Positions 51,701 through 60,800 of a DNA stretch of 64,000 bases are shown piece by piece. The stretch is from Streptomyces lichenis (GTDB lineage: Bacteria; Actinomycetota; Actinomycetes; Streptomycetales; Streptomycetaceae). The stretch lies in NCBI RefSeq assembly GCF_023218175.1, contig NZ_JALPTH010000014.1:1-64000 (forward strand), given 5' to 3'. The number at the start of each line of letters is the position of its first letter. Within the stretch, counting starts at the first letter, position 1. The notes beneath the pieces are model-generated. The model made no database searches and was not told where the DNA came from. It worked only from the letters and a program-made list of their open reading frames with translations. Made by a program: the position numbers and the translations under genes.

Positions 51701-54022
51701 GTCGAGGGGCAGCGCGGTCCGCGGCGGAAGTCCGGCGAGTGCGGTCCGCCAGTGGTCGAGCAGGGCGGTCGGGTCGGCGAGGAGTGTCCGCTGCCAGAGG
51801 GCGTAGTCGGCGTAGGAGACCGGGAGGGGGCCGGCGTCGGGCGCCCGGCCGGCGAGCCGGGCGGTGTAGGCGGCGCCCAGGTCCCTCAGCAGCGGGGCCA
51901 GCGACCAGCCGTCCACCGCGATGTGGTGGATCAGCAGCAGCAGGGTGGCGGTGCCGTCCCCCGGGAGGAAGAGGGTGGTGCGCAGGGGCGGTTCACCGGC
52001 CAGGGGCAGCGGGCGGCGGGTGCGGGCGGTCAGTTCGGCGTCCAGCCCGGCGGGGGTGGTGCGGACGGTCTCCAGGGTGGGCGTGAAGCCGGGGGCGATC
52101 CGCTGGTGCGGCTCGCCGTCCACCGACTCGTAGCAGGTACGCAGCACCGGGTGGCGGGCCGTGGTGTCGGCGAGCGCGGCGGTGAGCGCGTCCCGGTCGG
52201 GTATGCCGTCCAGCCGGAGCACGATCGGCGCGTGGTACGTGGCGGAGGGGCCGTCGATCCGGTCCTGGAGCCACAGGGCGCGCTGGGCCGCCGAGAGCGG
52301 CAGCCGTTCGGGGCGCTGTGCCGGCGGTACGGGGGCCAGCGGCGGCCGTGCGGGGGTGGCGGCGGCCGGCTCCCGGGTGGTGAGCCGGTGGTGCAGGGCG
52401 GCCGGGGTGGGGGCGAGGAACAGGTCGCGGATGGCCGCGTCCAGCCCGAGGGCGCCCCGGATGCGGTTGACCAGCCGCCCGGCGAGCAGCGAGTGCCCGC
52501 CGCTCTTGAAGAAGTTGCCGTCCGGGGCGAACTCCTCGCGGCCCAGCACCTCGGCGAAGAGTCCGCACAGGATCTCCCGGCGGGGGTCGGCCACATCCGC
52601 GCGGCCCCCGTCGTCCGGGGCGGGGGCGGCACGGGTCGCGGCACGTCGCGGCAGGGCGGCGGCCTCGGCGGGCGTGAGCAGTTCCAGTGAGCCGATCGGC
52701 CGCTCGGGTGCGGTGGCGAAGGCGCCCAGCGCCCGTACGTAGGCGGTCAGCAGCAGCCCGGCCGTCTCGGCGTCGAAGAGGTCCCGGGCGTAGCCGAGGG
52801 TGAGGTCCAGTCCGCCGGGTGCGCCGTCCTCGGTGGGGCGCTGGGCGCAGTACCAGGTCAGGTCGAACTTGGCGGCCGCCAGGTCGGCGTCGGCGAGGCG
52901 GGCGGTGAGGCCCCCGCCGAGGGCGATCGGGCCCGCCGGGGTGCCGGCGTCCACGGTCAGCATGGTCTGGAAGAAGGGGTGGTGGCCGAGGGCGCGTTCC
53001 GGGGCCAACCGCTCCACCAGCAGGTCGAAGGGGAGGTCCTGGTGCTCCAGGGCGGCGAGGTCGGCGTCCCGGACCCGTTCCAGCAGCGCGGCGGCCGTCG
53101 GGTCGCCGGAGGTGTCGGTGCGCAGGGGCAGGGAGTTGACGAAGAAGCCGACCAGGTCGTGCAGTTCGTCCTCGGGACGGCCGGCGACCGGGGTGCCGAT
53201 CACCAGGTCGGTGCCCGCGCCGAGGGCGGTCAGGGTGGCGGCCAGCGCGGCGCGGGCGGCCATCGGCAGGGTGGCCCGGTGGGCGCGGGCCAGGGCGAGC
53301 AGTCCCCGGTGCTCCTCGGCGCCGAGGCGGGCGGTGAGGGTGCCGCCCCGGCCGGTGGGTTCGGCGGGGCGGGGCCGGTCGGTGGGCAGCGGCAGCAGCT
53401 CCGGAGCACCGGCCAACAGCTTTCGCCAGTACCCGAGTTGTTCGGCGGCCAGGCTCTCGGCGTCGTCGGGGTCGCCGAGCAGTTCCTGCTGCCAGAGCGC
53501 GTAGTCGGCGTAGGAGACCGGCAGCGGCTCGAACGCGGGCGCCCGGCCGTCCAGCCGGGCCCGGTAGGCGTGGGCGAGGTCGGCGAGCAGGGGGCGCAGC
53601 GACCCGCCGTCGGTGGCCGCGTGGTGGATCAGCAGCACCAGGGTGGCGGCGGAGCGGCCGTCGGTGAACAGGGCGGTATGGAAAGGCGGTTCGGTGGTGA
53701 GGTCGATCGGCCGGCGGGCCAGCTCGGTGACCCGCCGCTCGCGTTCGGCACGGTCGGCGCACTCGACCACGTCCAGTGCGGGCAGGGCGCCGGCCGGCAG
53801 CACCCGGCGCAGTGGTTCGGCGTCCGGACCGGCCGGCAGCACGGTGCGCAGCACCTCGTGCCGTTCGGCCACGTCGGTGAGGGCGGCCGCCAGTGCCGCG
53901 CGGTCCGGCACCCCGTCGAGGTGCAGCACCAGGGGCGCGTTGTAGGTGGCGGAGGGCCCGTGCAGGCGGCCCAGGAACCACAGGCGCCGCTGGGCGTACG
54001 ACAACGGGGTGGTGGGTGCCAT
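48722..54022 (-). CDS. NRPS with three C-T modules and no adenylation core
   Basis: A 1766-residue NRPS of order C-T-C-T-C-(A-Cterm remnant)-T. Condensation domains begin PLSYAQRRLWFLGRL, PLSAAQRALWLQDRI and PLSYAQRRLWFTDQL and have intact HHxxxDG motifs (HHAATDG, HHIAVDG, HHIAADG). Each of the three carrier domains has GGHSLLA with the phosphopantetheine Ser. Between C and T there are only short linkers ending in DLVTAEEAAEL-type sequences, where an A domain normally starts. In the third module a piece of about 65 residues (GGYRVDIGQVERVLAAHPRV to RLPEYAVPATV, about 49090-49292) matches the A-domain C-terminal subdomain but lacks the A10 Lys and the whole core. Amino acids must therefore be loaded in trans. 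ATG 54022 lies 13 bp after the previous stop, with GAGGA upstream. There is no TE domain. Confidence 0.92.
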   Translation of the reverse strand: MAPTTPLSYAQRRLWFLGRLHGPSATYNAPLVLHLDGVPDRAALAAALTDVAERHEVLRTVLPAGPDAEPLRRVLPAGALPALDVVECADRAERERRVTELARRPIDLTTEPPFHTALFTDGRSAATLVLLIHHAATDGGSLRPLLADLAHAYRARLDGRAPAFEPLPVSYADYALWQQELLGDPDDAESLAAEQLGYWRKLLAGAPELLPLPTDRPRPAEPTGRGGTLTARLGAEEHRGLLALARAHRATLPMAARAALAATLTALGAGTDLVIGTPVAGRPEDELHDLVGFFVNSLPLRTDTSGDPTAAALLERVRDADLAALEHQDLPFDLLVERLAPERALGHHPFFQTMLTVDAGTPAGPIALGGGLTARLADADLAAAKFDLTWYCAQRPTEDGAPGGLDLTLGYARDLFDAETAGLLLTAYVRALGAFATAPERPIGSLELLTPAEAAALPRRAATRAAPAPDDGGRADVADPRREILCGLFAEVLGREEFAPDGNFFKSGGHSLLAGRLVNRIRGALGLDAAIRDLFLAPTPAALHHRLTTREPAAATPARPPLAPVPPAQRPERLPLSAAQRALWLQDRIDGPSATYHAPIVLRLDGIPDRDALTAALADTTARHPVLRTCYESVDGEPHQRIAPGFTPTLETVRTTPAGLDAELTARTRRPLPLAGEPPLRTTLFLPGDGTATLLLLIHHIAVDGWSLAPLLRDLGAAYTARLAGRAPDAGPLPVSYADYALWQRTLLADPTALLDHWRTALAGLPPRTALPLDRPRPAEPSGRGATVTATTGATTRRALTALAREHRATLFMVAHAALAAALCATGAGTDLAIGTPVAGRPDQALHDLVGCFVNSLALRTDLSGAPTAAELVERVRDADLAAFDHQDLPFATLVEQLGDPDGGRSLSEHPFFQTMLTVGGAPDPGPVRLGPLTATASSTDLAAAKFDLSFHCAPTADGLDLHLTYAEDLFDAGTARLLLTVYLRTLEAFATRPDTRLAALDLVTAEEAAELRRRHDALRAAAAPPAERPTAPPLTAPSPREEILCALFAQVLGRDRIGPQDNFFRSGGHSLLASRLVNRVRAVLGAETGVRDLFLAPTPAALHRRLTEAGTGAGGEAAARLPLRPVPGRPARAPLSYAQRRLWFTDQLAGPSAAYNIALVRRLDRPLDPALLAAALTDVADRHEVLRTVYGVADGEPYQEVRPGARPPLELAFPTDTAAAVDEAAAHVFDLTRELPFRASLLLPTDSTGQHTLVVLLHHIAADGHSTGRLLDDLGHAYAARAAGQAPQWEPLPVQYADYTLWQRARLDTDFDRPGHWETALAGLPPLTDLPTDHPRPPEPSGRGALLPFAVPAAVHRGLARIAREAGATLFMVVQAALAAVLTRQGAGTDLALGTAVAGREDEALDRLVGFFVNTLVLRTDTSGDPRFTELVARVREADLAAYAHQDTPFDLLVERLNPHRSAAHHPLAQIMLQVHRAAPAGPDRDGAHPLAGRTLPYGSATAKSDLTFALTEQLTEAGEGDGLAGVLEYATDLWTAEGARRLTAALTGALAAFAADPSARLSTLPAGPGHRGERPLIGGYRVDIGQVERVLAAHPRVTAAEVRAAGERLVAEVTGDVDEDGLRAWAADRLPEYAVPATVRTPAPAADAAPDEGAPGREPREAGAPGQGPAHDPGGPLPLLLAVFTEVLGGRPVGPDDNFFRSGGHSLLAVRLLNRVRAELGRELTLREVFRYPTPAALAAHLAASGAAPAASRPVLRRRRVPQG

Positions 54023-54035
54023 GGGATTCTCGTCC

Positions 54036-55913
54036 TCAGCGGTCCTGGGCCGCGATGAGCCCGTCGATGTGGATGGCGAGGTCACGCAGCCGGGGGTGGG
54101 CGTAGACGGCCTTGACCGGCAGGGCGACGCCCAGTTCGGCGCGGACCCGGGAGACCAGCTTGATCGCCAGCAGCGAGTGGCCGCCCAGCTTGAAGAAGTT
54201 GTCCTCCGGTCCGATGCGCGGGGCGTTCAGCACGGCCGCCCAGACACCGGCGATCAGCTGCTCGGAGCGGGTCAGCCCGCCTGCCGGGCCGTCGGCCGTG
54301 CCCGGCTCGGCCGGGGCGGGCCCAGGGGCGGGCAGGGCGGGCCCGGGGGCGGGCAGGGCGGCCCGGTCCAGCTTGCCGCCGACGGTGACCGGGAAGCGGT
54401 CCAGGGCGACCAGGGCGGCCGGGACCATATACGCGGGGAGAGCAGCGGCAAGCCGGGCGCGCAGGGCCTCGGGGGTGGCGTCACCGGCCCCCGGGGCGGG
54501 CCGGTAGTAGGCGACGATCCCGGGCGCCCCGTGGACGTCCTCCCGAAGTACGGCGACGGCCTCGGCGACCGGGGGCAGGGCGGCCAACGCGGCTTCGATC
54601 TCCGGCAGTTCGATGCGGTGGCCGCGCAGCTTGACCTGCCCGTCGGCCCGGCCGAGGTAGCCGAGCCGCCCGTCCGGCAGGGCCCGTACCAGATCGCCGG
54701 TGCGGTACATCCGGTCGCCGGGGACCGCGTCGGCGGCGCTGTCGGCGGTGAACCGCTCGGCGGTGAGGGCGGGCCGGTTGCGGTAGCCGCGCCCCACCCG
54801 GGGGCCCGCGAGATACAGCTCGCCGCTCTCGCCGGGCGGCACCGGGTTCAGCTTGTCGTCCAGCACCCGGGCCCGCAGCCCGGGCAGCGGGGTGCCGATA
54901 TGCGGGGTGCCGGTGCCGTCGATCCAGCCGGCGGTGGCGTCGACCGTGCACTCGGTGGGCCCGTAGAGGTTGACCGCGCGGACCGTGCCGTCGGCGGTGC
55001 GCTCCCCGATCCGCCGCCAGAGGGCCGGGCTGATCGCCTCGCCGCCGACCAGCAGGGTGAGCGGGCGCGGCCCGGCCCCGGGAGACCCGGGGGCGCCGAG
55101 CAGGTCCAGCAGCGGGTCCGCGTGCGAGGGGGTCAGATCGAGGTCGGTCAGCCCCTGCTCGTCCACGAACCGGGCGAGCAGCGCGGGGTCGGCCCGGGTC
55201 TCCTCGTCGATCATCACCAGGGTGTCGCCGCGGCAGATCCGTACCCACTGCTGCACGGAGGCGTCGAAGGAGGGCGAGGCGTTCCAGCCCACCCGGCCAC
55301 CGACCCCCGTCCCGTCCTCGCCTGCCACTATCCCGGTCCGCTCCAGCTCGGCCAGCAGGGCGGCGGCGGCCCCTCGGCCGATCTCCACGCCCTTGGGGCG
55401 GCCGGTGGAGCCGGAGGTGTAGAGGACATAGGCGAGGGTTCCGGGAGCCACCGGGACCGGGGCGTACGCGGCCGCCTCCGGCTCGCCGGCGGTCAGTTCG
55501 GCCACGGTGACCTGGTGGGCGGCGGTGACCGGTCCGGCGGTGACCACCAGGTCGGCTCCGGCGTCCTCCACCAGATAGCGGCGGCGCTCGGCGGGCAGCT
55601 TGGGGTCGACCGGGAGGTAGGCGGCACCGGCGGTGAGGGTGCCGATCAGGGCGGCCACCAGATCGGCGCCGCGCGGCAGGCAGAGGGCCACCACGCTCTC
55701 CGGCCCGATGCCGCGGGCGGTCAGCCGGGCCGCGATCCGCATGGCCTCGGCCCGCAGGGCGTCGAAGCTCAGCGTACGGTCCCGGGCGACCACGGCCCGG
55801 CGGTCGCCCGGGACGGCGGCCAGCCGCTCCAGCAGATCGGCGGCGGAGACGGGAGCGGGGGCGGAGGGGATGGCAGTGTCGGCGGCGGGGCGCTCGGGGA
55901 GGACGGCGGTCAT
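54036..55913 (-). CDS. free-standing NRPS A-T protein, Gln-like specificity
   Basis: A 625-residue A-T didomain. Adenylation motifs: LYTSGSTGRPKG (A3), NLYGPTECTVDA (A5), YRTGDLVR (A7), GRADGQVKLRGHRIELPEIE (A8) and TVGGKLDR with the catalytic Lys (A10). The carrier domain has FKLGGHSLLAIKL. Aligning by hand to GrsA gives the specificity code D-A-Q-D-L-G-L-V-D-K, one change from the glutamine code DAQDLGVVDK known from lichenysin-type enzymes; prediction: L-Gln. No C domain is attached, so it can start a chain or serve the A-less modules encoded next. ATG 55913 has GGAG 10 nt upstream; GTG 55922, overlapping the preceding stop, is the alternative start. Confidence 0.92.
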   Translation of the reverse strand: MTAVLPERPAADTAIPSAPAPVSAADLLERLAAVPGDRRAVVARDRTLSFDALRAEAMRIAARLTARGIGPESVVALCLPRGADLVAALIGTLTAGAAYLPVDPKLPAERRRYLVEDAGADLVVTAGPVTAAHQVTVAELTAGEPEAAAYAPVPVAPGTLAYVLYTSGSTGRPKGVEIGRGAAAALLAELERTGIVAGEDGTGVGGRVGWNASPSFDASVQQWVRICRGDTLVMIDEETRADPALLARFVDEQGLTDLDLTPSHADPLLDLLGAPGSPGAGPRPLTLLVGGEAISPALWRRIGERTADGTVRAVNLYGPTECTVDATAGWIDGTGTPHIGTPLPGLRARVLDDKLNPVPPGESGELYLAGPRVGRGYRNRPALTAERFTADSAADAVPGDRMYRTGDLVRALPDGRLGYLGRADGQVKLRGHRIELPEIEAALAALPPVAEAVAVLREDVHGAPGIVAYYRPAPGAGDATPEALRARLAAALPAYMVPAALVALDRFPVTVGGKLDRAALPAPGPALPAPGPAPAEPGTADGPAGGLTRSEQLIAGVWAAVLNAPRIGPEDNFFKLGGHSLLAIKLVSRVRAELGVALPVKAVYAHPRLRDLAIHIDGLIAAQDR

Positions 55914-55918
55914 CGGGC

Positions 55919-56953
55919 TCACGCTCCGAACGGGGTGGTAGACGGCCGGGTGGCGGGCGAGCAGTCGGCGAGCGCGACCGGCTCGCCCATGGCGACGAGG
56001 ATCTTCCGGTCCCCGCGGAACGCCTCGCGGCCGTGCGCGCAGAGGATGTTGTCGACCAGCATCAGATCGCCCACCTGCCAGGTCTCCCGGACGGTGACCC
56101 GGTCGTAGACGGCGTTGATGGTGTCCACCTCGGCGTCGGTGAGGCGGCTGCCGTCACCCAGGTAGGTGTTGAACGGCAGTCCGTCCTCGCCGTAGGTGTC
56201 CACCAGCACCTCGCGGACGTCCGGGTCCAGGGTGCGGCTGTTCCAGAAGGCGAAGTGGTTGAACCAGGTCCGCTCCCCGGTCACCGGGTGGGTGACGACC
56301 GCCGAGCGGCGCTGGCGGGTGACCAGGGAGTCGTCGTCCGTCCACTCGTAACCCACGGTGTTCTCGTCGCAGTAGGCCTCGGCGACCGCCCGGTCCTCGG
56401 TGGCGAAAGTCTTCTGCCAGGGCAGCCCGGCCAGTTCGGAGTAGTTGCGCACCAGCAGCCAGCCGGCCCGCTCGAACCGGGCGACCAGCTCCGGCGGCAG
56501 CAGCCGCAGCGCCTCGCGCATATCGCCGGTGGTGGTGGCGCCGCCCTCCTCGGGCGCGGTGACGCAGCCGAAGAGCAGCACCCCGGGGAAGTCCAGGGTG
56601 TAGCTGTTCTCGTTGTGGAGTCTGATCGGCTGGACGGCGGGCAGGTCGGTGGAGGAGAACACGCCCTCGCCGAAGTCGGTACGCGGGGTGGCCTTCTCCT
56701 TGTAGCCGGCCCGCCGCTGGATCAGGGCGTCCCGGGCCCGGGCGAAGGCGGCGGCGTCCCGGACCGGCAGACCGCGCAGCAGCACCGCGCCGGAGCGGTG
56801 CAACTCGGCCTGGACGGCGGCCCGGTGCTCCTCCAGCCAGGCGACGGCGGTGTCCAGGTCGGCACCGGCCGGGGTGTGCACGACGACGGGCTTTCCGGGC
56901 TCGCGCACCGGGACGACACCGGTGGTGGCGGGAGAGGCGGCGAAGGTGGTCAT
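55919..56953 (-). CDS. TauD/TfdA-family dioxygenase, SyrP-like hydroxylase
   Basis: A 344-residue Fe(II)/2-oxoglutarate dioxygenase. Iron ligands: His113 and Glu115 in RLHNENSYTL (HxE rather than HxD) and His307 in ILCAHGREAF, with a 2-oxoglutarate-binding Arg in the RGDRKILVAM segment that follows. The FHNE/LHNE-type motif and overall size match the clavaminate-synthase-like/SyrP group found in NRPS clusters, which beta-hydroxylates carrier-bound amino acids such as Asp. The partner here could be the Gln-like residue on the adjacent A-T protein, an inference. ATG 56953 has GAGGA 8 nt upstream. It overlaps the A-T gene by a few bases (GTGA) if that gene uses its GTG. Confidence 0.9.
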   Translation of the reverse strand: MTTFAASPATTGVVPVREPGKPVVVHTPAGADLDTAVAWLEEHRAAVQAELHRSGAVLLRGLPVRDAAAFARARDALIQRRAGYKEKATPRTDFGEGVFSSTDLPAVQPIRLHNENSYTLDFPGVLLFGCVTAPEEGGATTTGDMREALRLLPPELVARFERAGWLLVRNYSELAGLPWQKTFATEDRAVAEAYCDENTVGYEWTDDDSLVTRQRRSAVVTHPVTGERTWFNHFAFWNSRTLDPDVREVLVDTYGEDGLPFNTYLGDGSRLTDAEVDTINAVYDRVTVRETWQVGDLMLVDNILCAHGREAFRGDRKILVAMGEPVALADCSPATRPSTTPFGA

Positions 56954-57063
56954 GGTGGGTCCTCGCTTCGACGGAGGGGGAAGAACGGGGGGTGTACGGG
57001 AGGGGAGGGCCGGGGGCCCGGCCCGGTCGGTCAGGCAGGTGGGGCCGAGGCGCGGCAGCCGCG

Positions 57064-57861
57064 TCAGGCGGGTGCGGCGGTCCGGTGGGCGGCGCCCAGG
57101 ACGGGCCGCAGCAGCGCGAAGAACTCGGGCAGCCGCTGCTGGAAGTAGAAGTGGCCCCCGGTCAGGACATGGCGGGCGAAGCCGTGCTCGGTGATCTCGG
57201 CCCAGCGGGCCAGGGCGTCCACCGGCACCACCGGGTCGGCGTCACCGCCGATCACGGTGACCGGGCAGTCCACCCGGGCGGCCGCCACCGGGCAGCGGTA
57301 GACGTCGTCGATGGCGAAGTCCGCCCGGATGGACGGGATGATGATCTCCCGCAGCTCGGGCTCGTCCAGGATGCCGTCATCGGTCCCGCCGCGCTCCTTG
57401 ATGGCCGCGACCAGCTGGTCGTCGTCCAGCCGCTCCGGGTACACGGCGCTGGGGTTGGGCAGGAACGGCGCCCGGCAGGCGGAGGCGACCAGGGCGCGCG
57501 GGGACCGGCCGGCCGCCTGGAGCAGGCGTACCACCTCAAAGGCGACCAGCGAGCCCATGCTGTGGCCGAGCACCACCAGGTCGTCCACCGCACCGGCGGG
57601 CAGCGCGGCGGCGACCGGGCCGGCCAGATCGGCGATGTCCCGGGGCAGGTCCTCGGCGAACCGGGCGCCCCGGCCGGGGTACTGGCCCACCAGCAGCCGT
57701 ACGTCGTCCGGCAGGTGCCCGCGCCACTCGGCGTAGGCGTGGGCGTTGCCACCCGCGTGCGGCAGCACCAGCAGCGCGGTGCGCTGGGGGCCCTCGCCGG
57801 GGAGGTCCCAGACGATGTCCTCCGGGTCGGCGGAAGAGGGCGTCGCGGTGTAGGAGTTCAT
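57064..57861 (-). CDS. type II thioesterase
   Basis: A 265-residue external thioesterase of the GrsT/TEII kind. It has LLVLPHAGGNAHAYAEW, the nucleophile Ser101 in GHSMGSLVAFE, the acid in GGDADPVVP (Asp206 or 208) and His236 in TGGHFYF. Such proteins hydrolyse misprimed carrier domains and sometimes release products. ATG 57861 overlaps the stop of the big NRPS gene (ATGA). A 110-bp gap separates it from the dioxygenase gene. It is the only thioesterase seen in the window; no chain-terminating TE domain is fused to either NRPS. Confidence 0.93.
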   Translation of the reverse strand: MNSYTATPSSADPEDIVWDLPGEGPQRTALLVLPHAGGNAHAYAEWRGHLPDDVRLLVGQYPGRGARFAEDLPRDIADLAGPVAAALPAGAVDDLVVLGHSMGSLVAFEVVRLLQAAGRSPRALVASACRAPFLPNPSAVYPERLDDDQLVAAIKERGGTDDGILDEPELREIIIPSIRADFAIDDVYRCPVAAARVDCPVTVIGGDADPVVPVDALARWAEITEHGFARHVLTGGHFYFQQRLPEFFALLRPVLGAAHRTAAPA

Positions 57862-60800
57862 GAGGGGATCCGTTCCTGTTCGGGCTGCGCGGGCTGGGAG
57901 GACGGCGGGGCGGCCGGGGCGGCGGCCTCGGGAGCGGCGCGGCGGCGCAGGGCGGGCCTGGCCCGTCGCGGCTTCGCGGTGGCCGAGCGGAGCCGGCCGT
58001 CGAGGAGTGCGGTGAGCGCGGCGGGCGTGGGGTGCCGGAACACATCGCGCAGCGAGAGCGCGGCGCCCACGGCCGGGGCCAGCCGGTTCGCCAGCCGGGC
58101 GGCGAGCAGCGAGTGCCCGCCGTGCTCGAAGAAGTCGTCGTCGAGGGTGAGCGGCGCGGGCGTGCCGAGGACGGCGGTGAAGTGCGCGCACACGGTCTCT
58201 TCCAGCGGGGTACGCGGCCGGCGGGCGGCGGTAGACGCGGTCGGTACGGGGACGGGCAGAGCACGCCGGTCGATCTTGCCGTTGGGGGTGAGTGGCAGCC
58301 GGTCCAGCACCATCAGACGGGCCGGGACCAGATGCTCGGGCAGCCGCTCGGCCAGCCAGGCGCGTACCTCCGGCGGGGCGGTCGTGGCGGCGGCCGGGGC
58401 AAGGACGATATGAGCGACCAGCCGGTCGCCGTACACCCCTACCGTGGCCTGAATGACAGCCGGGTGAGTGGTGAGGACGGTCTCGACCTCGGTGGGCTCG
58501 ACCCGGAAGCCACGCACCTTGACCTGGCTGTCGGAGCGCCCGGTGTAGTGCAGACGGCCCTGGTGGTCCCAGTGGGCGAGGTCGCCCGTCCGGTACAGCC
58601 GAGCGCCGGGCGGACCGAAGGGGTGCGGGACGAAGCGGGTGGCGGTGGTGCCGGGCTGCCCCAGATAGCCGTACGCCAGACCATCCCCGCTGAGATACAG
58701 CTCCCCGGTCACCCCTGGCGGCACCGGCCGCAGCCCGCCGTCCAGGACATAGGCGTGCTTGTTGGTCAGCGGGATACCGATGGGGAGGGTGGCGAGCGCC
58801 TGGGTGGAGCGCGGGACGGTGTGGGTGGTGGTGAAGCCCATGGACTCGGCGGGGCCGTAGCCGTTGGCCACCGTGAGGTGCGGATGGAGCCGCTGAAGGG
58901 TGTGCACATGGGTGGGCGAGGCGGGCTCACCACCGGTGAAGACGGTCCGGACGGTACCGAAGGCCTCCGGGTGCTCATCGGTCAGATAGTTGAAGAGGCT
59001 GGAGGAGACCTGGAGCATGGTCACCCCGTGCGCCCGCGCCAAATCCGCCACCAGCGCCGGCTCCGGACGCTGTCCCGGCTGGAGGACGGTCGCCCCGCCG
59101 TGCAGCAGCGCGCCCCAGAACTCCAGGCTGAACGCGTCCCAGGACACGGGCGAGCACTGGAGGAACACCTCACCGGGCCCGAAGGAGGCGTAGGTCTGGG
59201 CGGTGAGGGTGGAGACCAGATTGCGGTGGGAGGACAGAATCCCCTTGGGCCGCCCGGTCGAGCCGGAGGTGAACATCACACAGGCGGGGTCATCGAGGCG
59301 GGGGCGGATGGGGAGAGCGGTGCTCGGGTACGCGGCGATGGTGGCGGCCTCGTCGTCCATGCGCACGGTCGTCGCCCCGGGCCCGCCGGGCAGTCGGTCG
59401 CCGTGGCGAGCGTCGGTGACCAGCAGCCGTACCGCCGCGTCCCGGACCGTCGCCGACAACCGCTCATCCGGGAAGTCCGGGTCCAGCAGGGCGTATCCCG
59501 CGCCCGACTTCACCACCGCCAGCACGGCTACGGCGAACTCCACACCACGGTCCAGCAGCACCCCGGTGAGACCCCCCGGACCCAGCCCCCGGGCCACCAG
59601 ATGACGGGCCAGCCGGTTCGACCGTGCGTCCAACTCCCCGTACGAGACGGTCTCCTGCCCGCTGATCAGCGCGGGCGCGTCGGGTGTGAGCCGCGCCTGC
59701 CGCTCGAACCGCTCCACCAGCGAACCGGTCCCGATCTCCGCCCGGTGCCCGGCCCACTCCCCCAGTACCCGGCGCCGCTCCTCCTCGTCCAGCAACTCCA
59801 GAGCGGAGAGCCGGGTTTCGGGTGCGGTGACGGCCTGTTCCAGGGTGCGGCGCAGGGCGGCGGCCAGCCGTTCGGCGGTGTGCCGCTCGTAGAGGTCCGA
59901 GCTGAACAGCAGATGCCCGGTGAGCCCGCGCTCCTGGTCGGCGCGGAGCAGGAACTCCAGGTCGAACTTGACCGCCCCGGTGGCCACCGGTTCGACGGCG
60001 CCGACTCGCAGCCCGGGCAGTTCAGGCCGGTCGGCCGGGCCGCTCTCCAGGGCCAGGCACACCTGGAACAGCGGGTGTCTGGCGAGTGAGCGGGCCGGGT
60101 TGACGGCCTCCAGCACCCGGTCGAAGGGGACGTCCTGGTGGGCGAAGGCATCGAGGTCGGCGGTGCGCACCCGTTCCAGCAGGGTGCGGAAGTCGGGGTC
60201 AGCCGAGGTGTCGGTGCGGAGCACCAGGGTGTTGACGAAGAACCCGACCAGCCCGTCCAGGGTCTCGTCCGACCGGCCGGCCACCGGGGAGCCGAGGGGG
60301 ATGTCCGTGCCCGCGCCCAGCCGGGTGAGGGTGGCCGCCAGCGCTGCCTGGAGCACCATGAACGGGGTGCAGCGCTCGGCCCGCGCCAGTGCGGTGACCC
60401 GCTGGTACAGCTCGGGCCCGAAGTCCAACTCCACCGCCCCGCCCCGGTGTCCCGCCACCGGTGGGCGCGGCCGGTCCGGGACGAGCCCCAGTTCCTCGGG
60501 CAGGTCGGCGAGTGCGGTACGCCAGAAGGCGAGTTGGTCCGGGTCTTCGGGGAGCGCGTGCTGCCAGTGGGCGTAGTCGCCGTAGCTGATCGGGAGGGCG
60601 GCCCAGTCGGGTGCGCGGCCGGAGCGGCGGGCGGTGTAGGCGAGGGACAGATCGGCGAGGAGCGGTGCCAGCGAGCGGCCGTCGGTGGCGATGTGATGGA
60701 GCAGGATCAGCAGGGTTGAGAAACGGGTGGCGGTCTGGAACAGGGTGATCCGCAGGGGGTGTTCGGTGGTCAGGTCGAAGGGGTGGCTCGCGGCGGTGCG

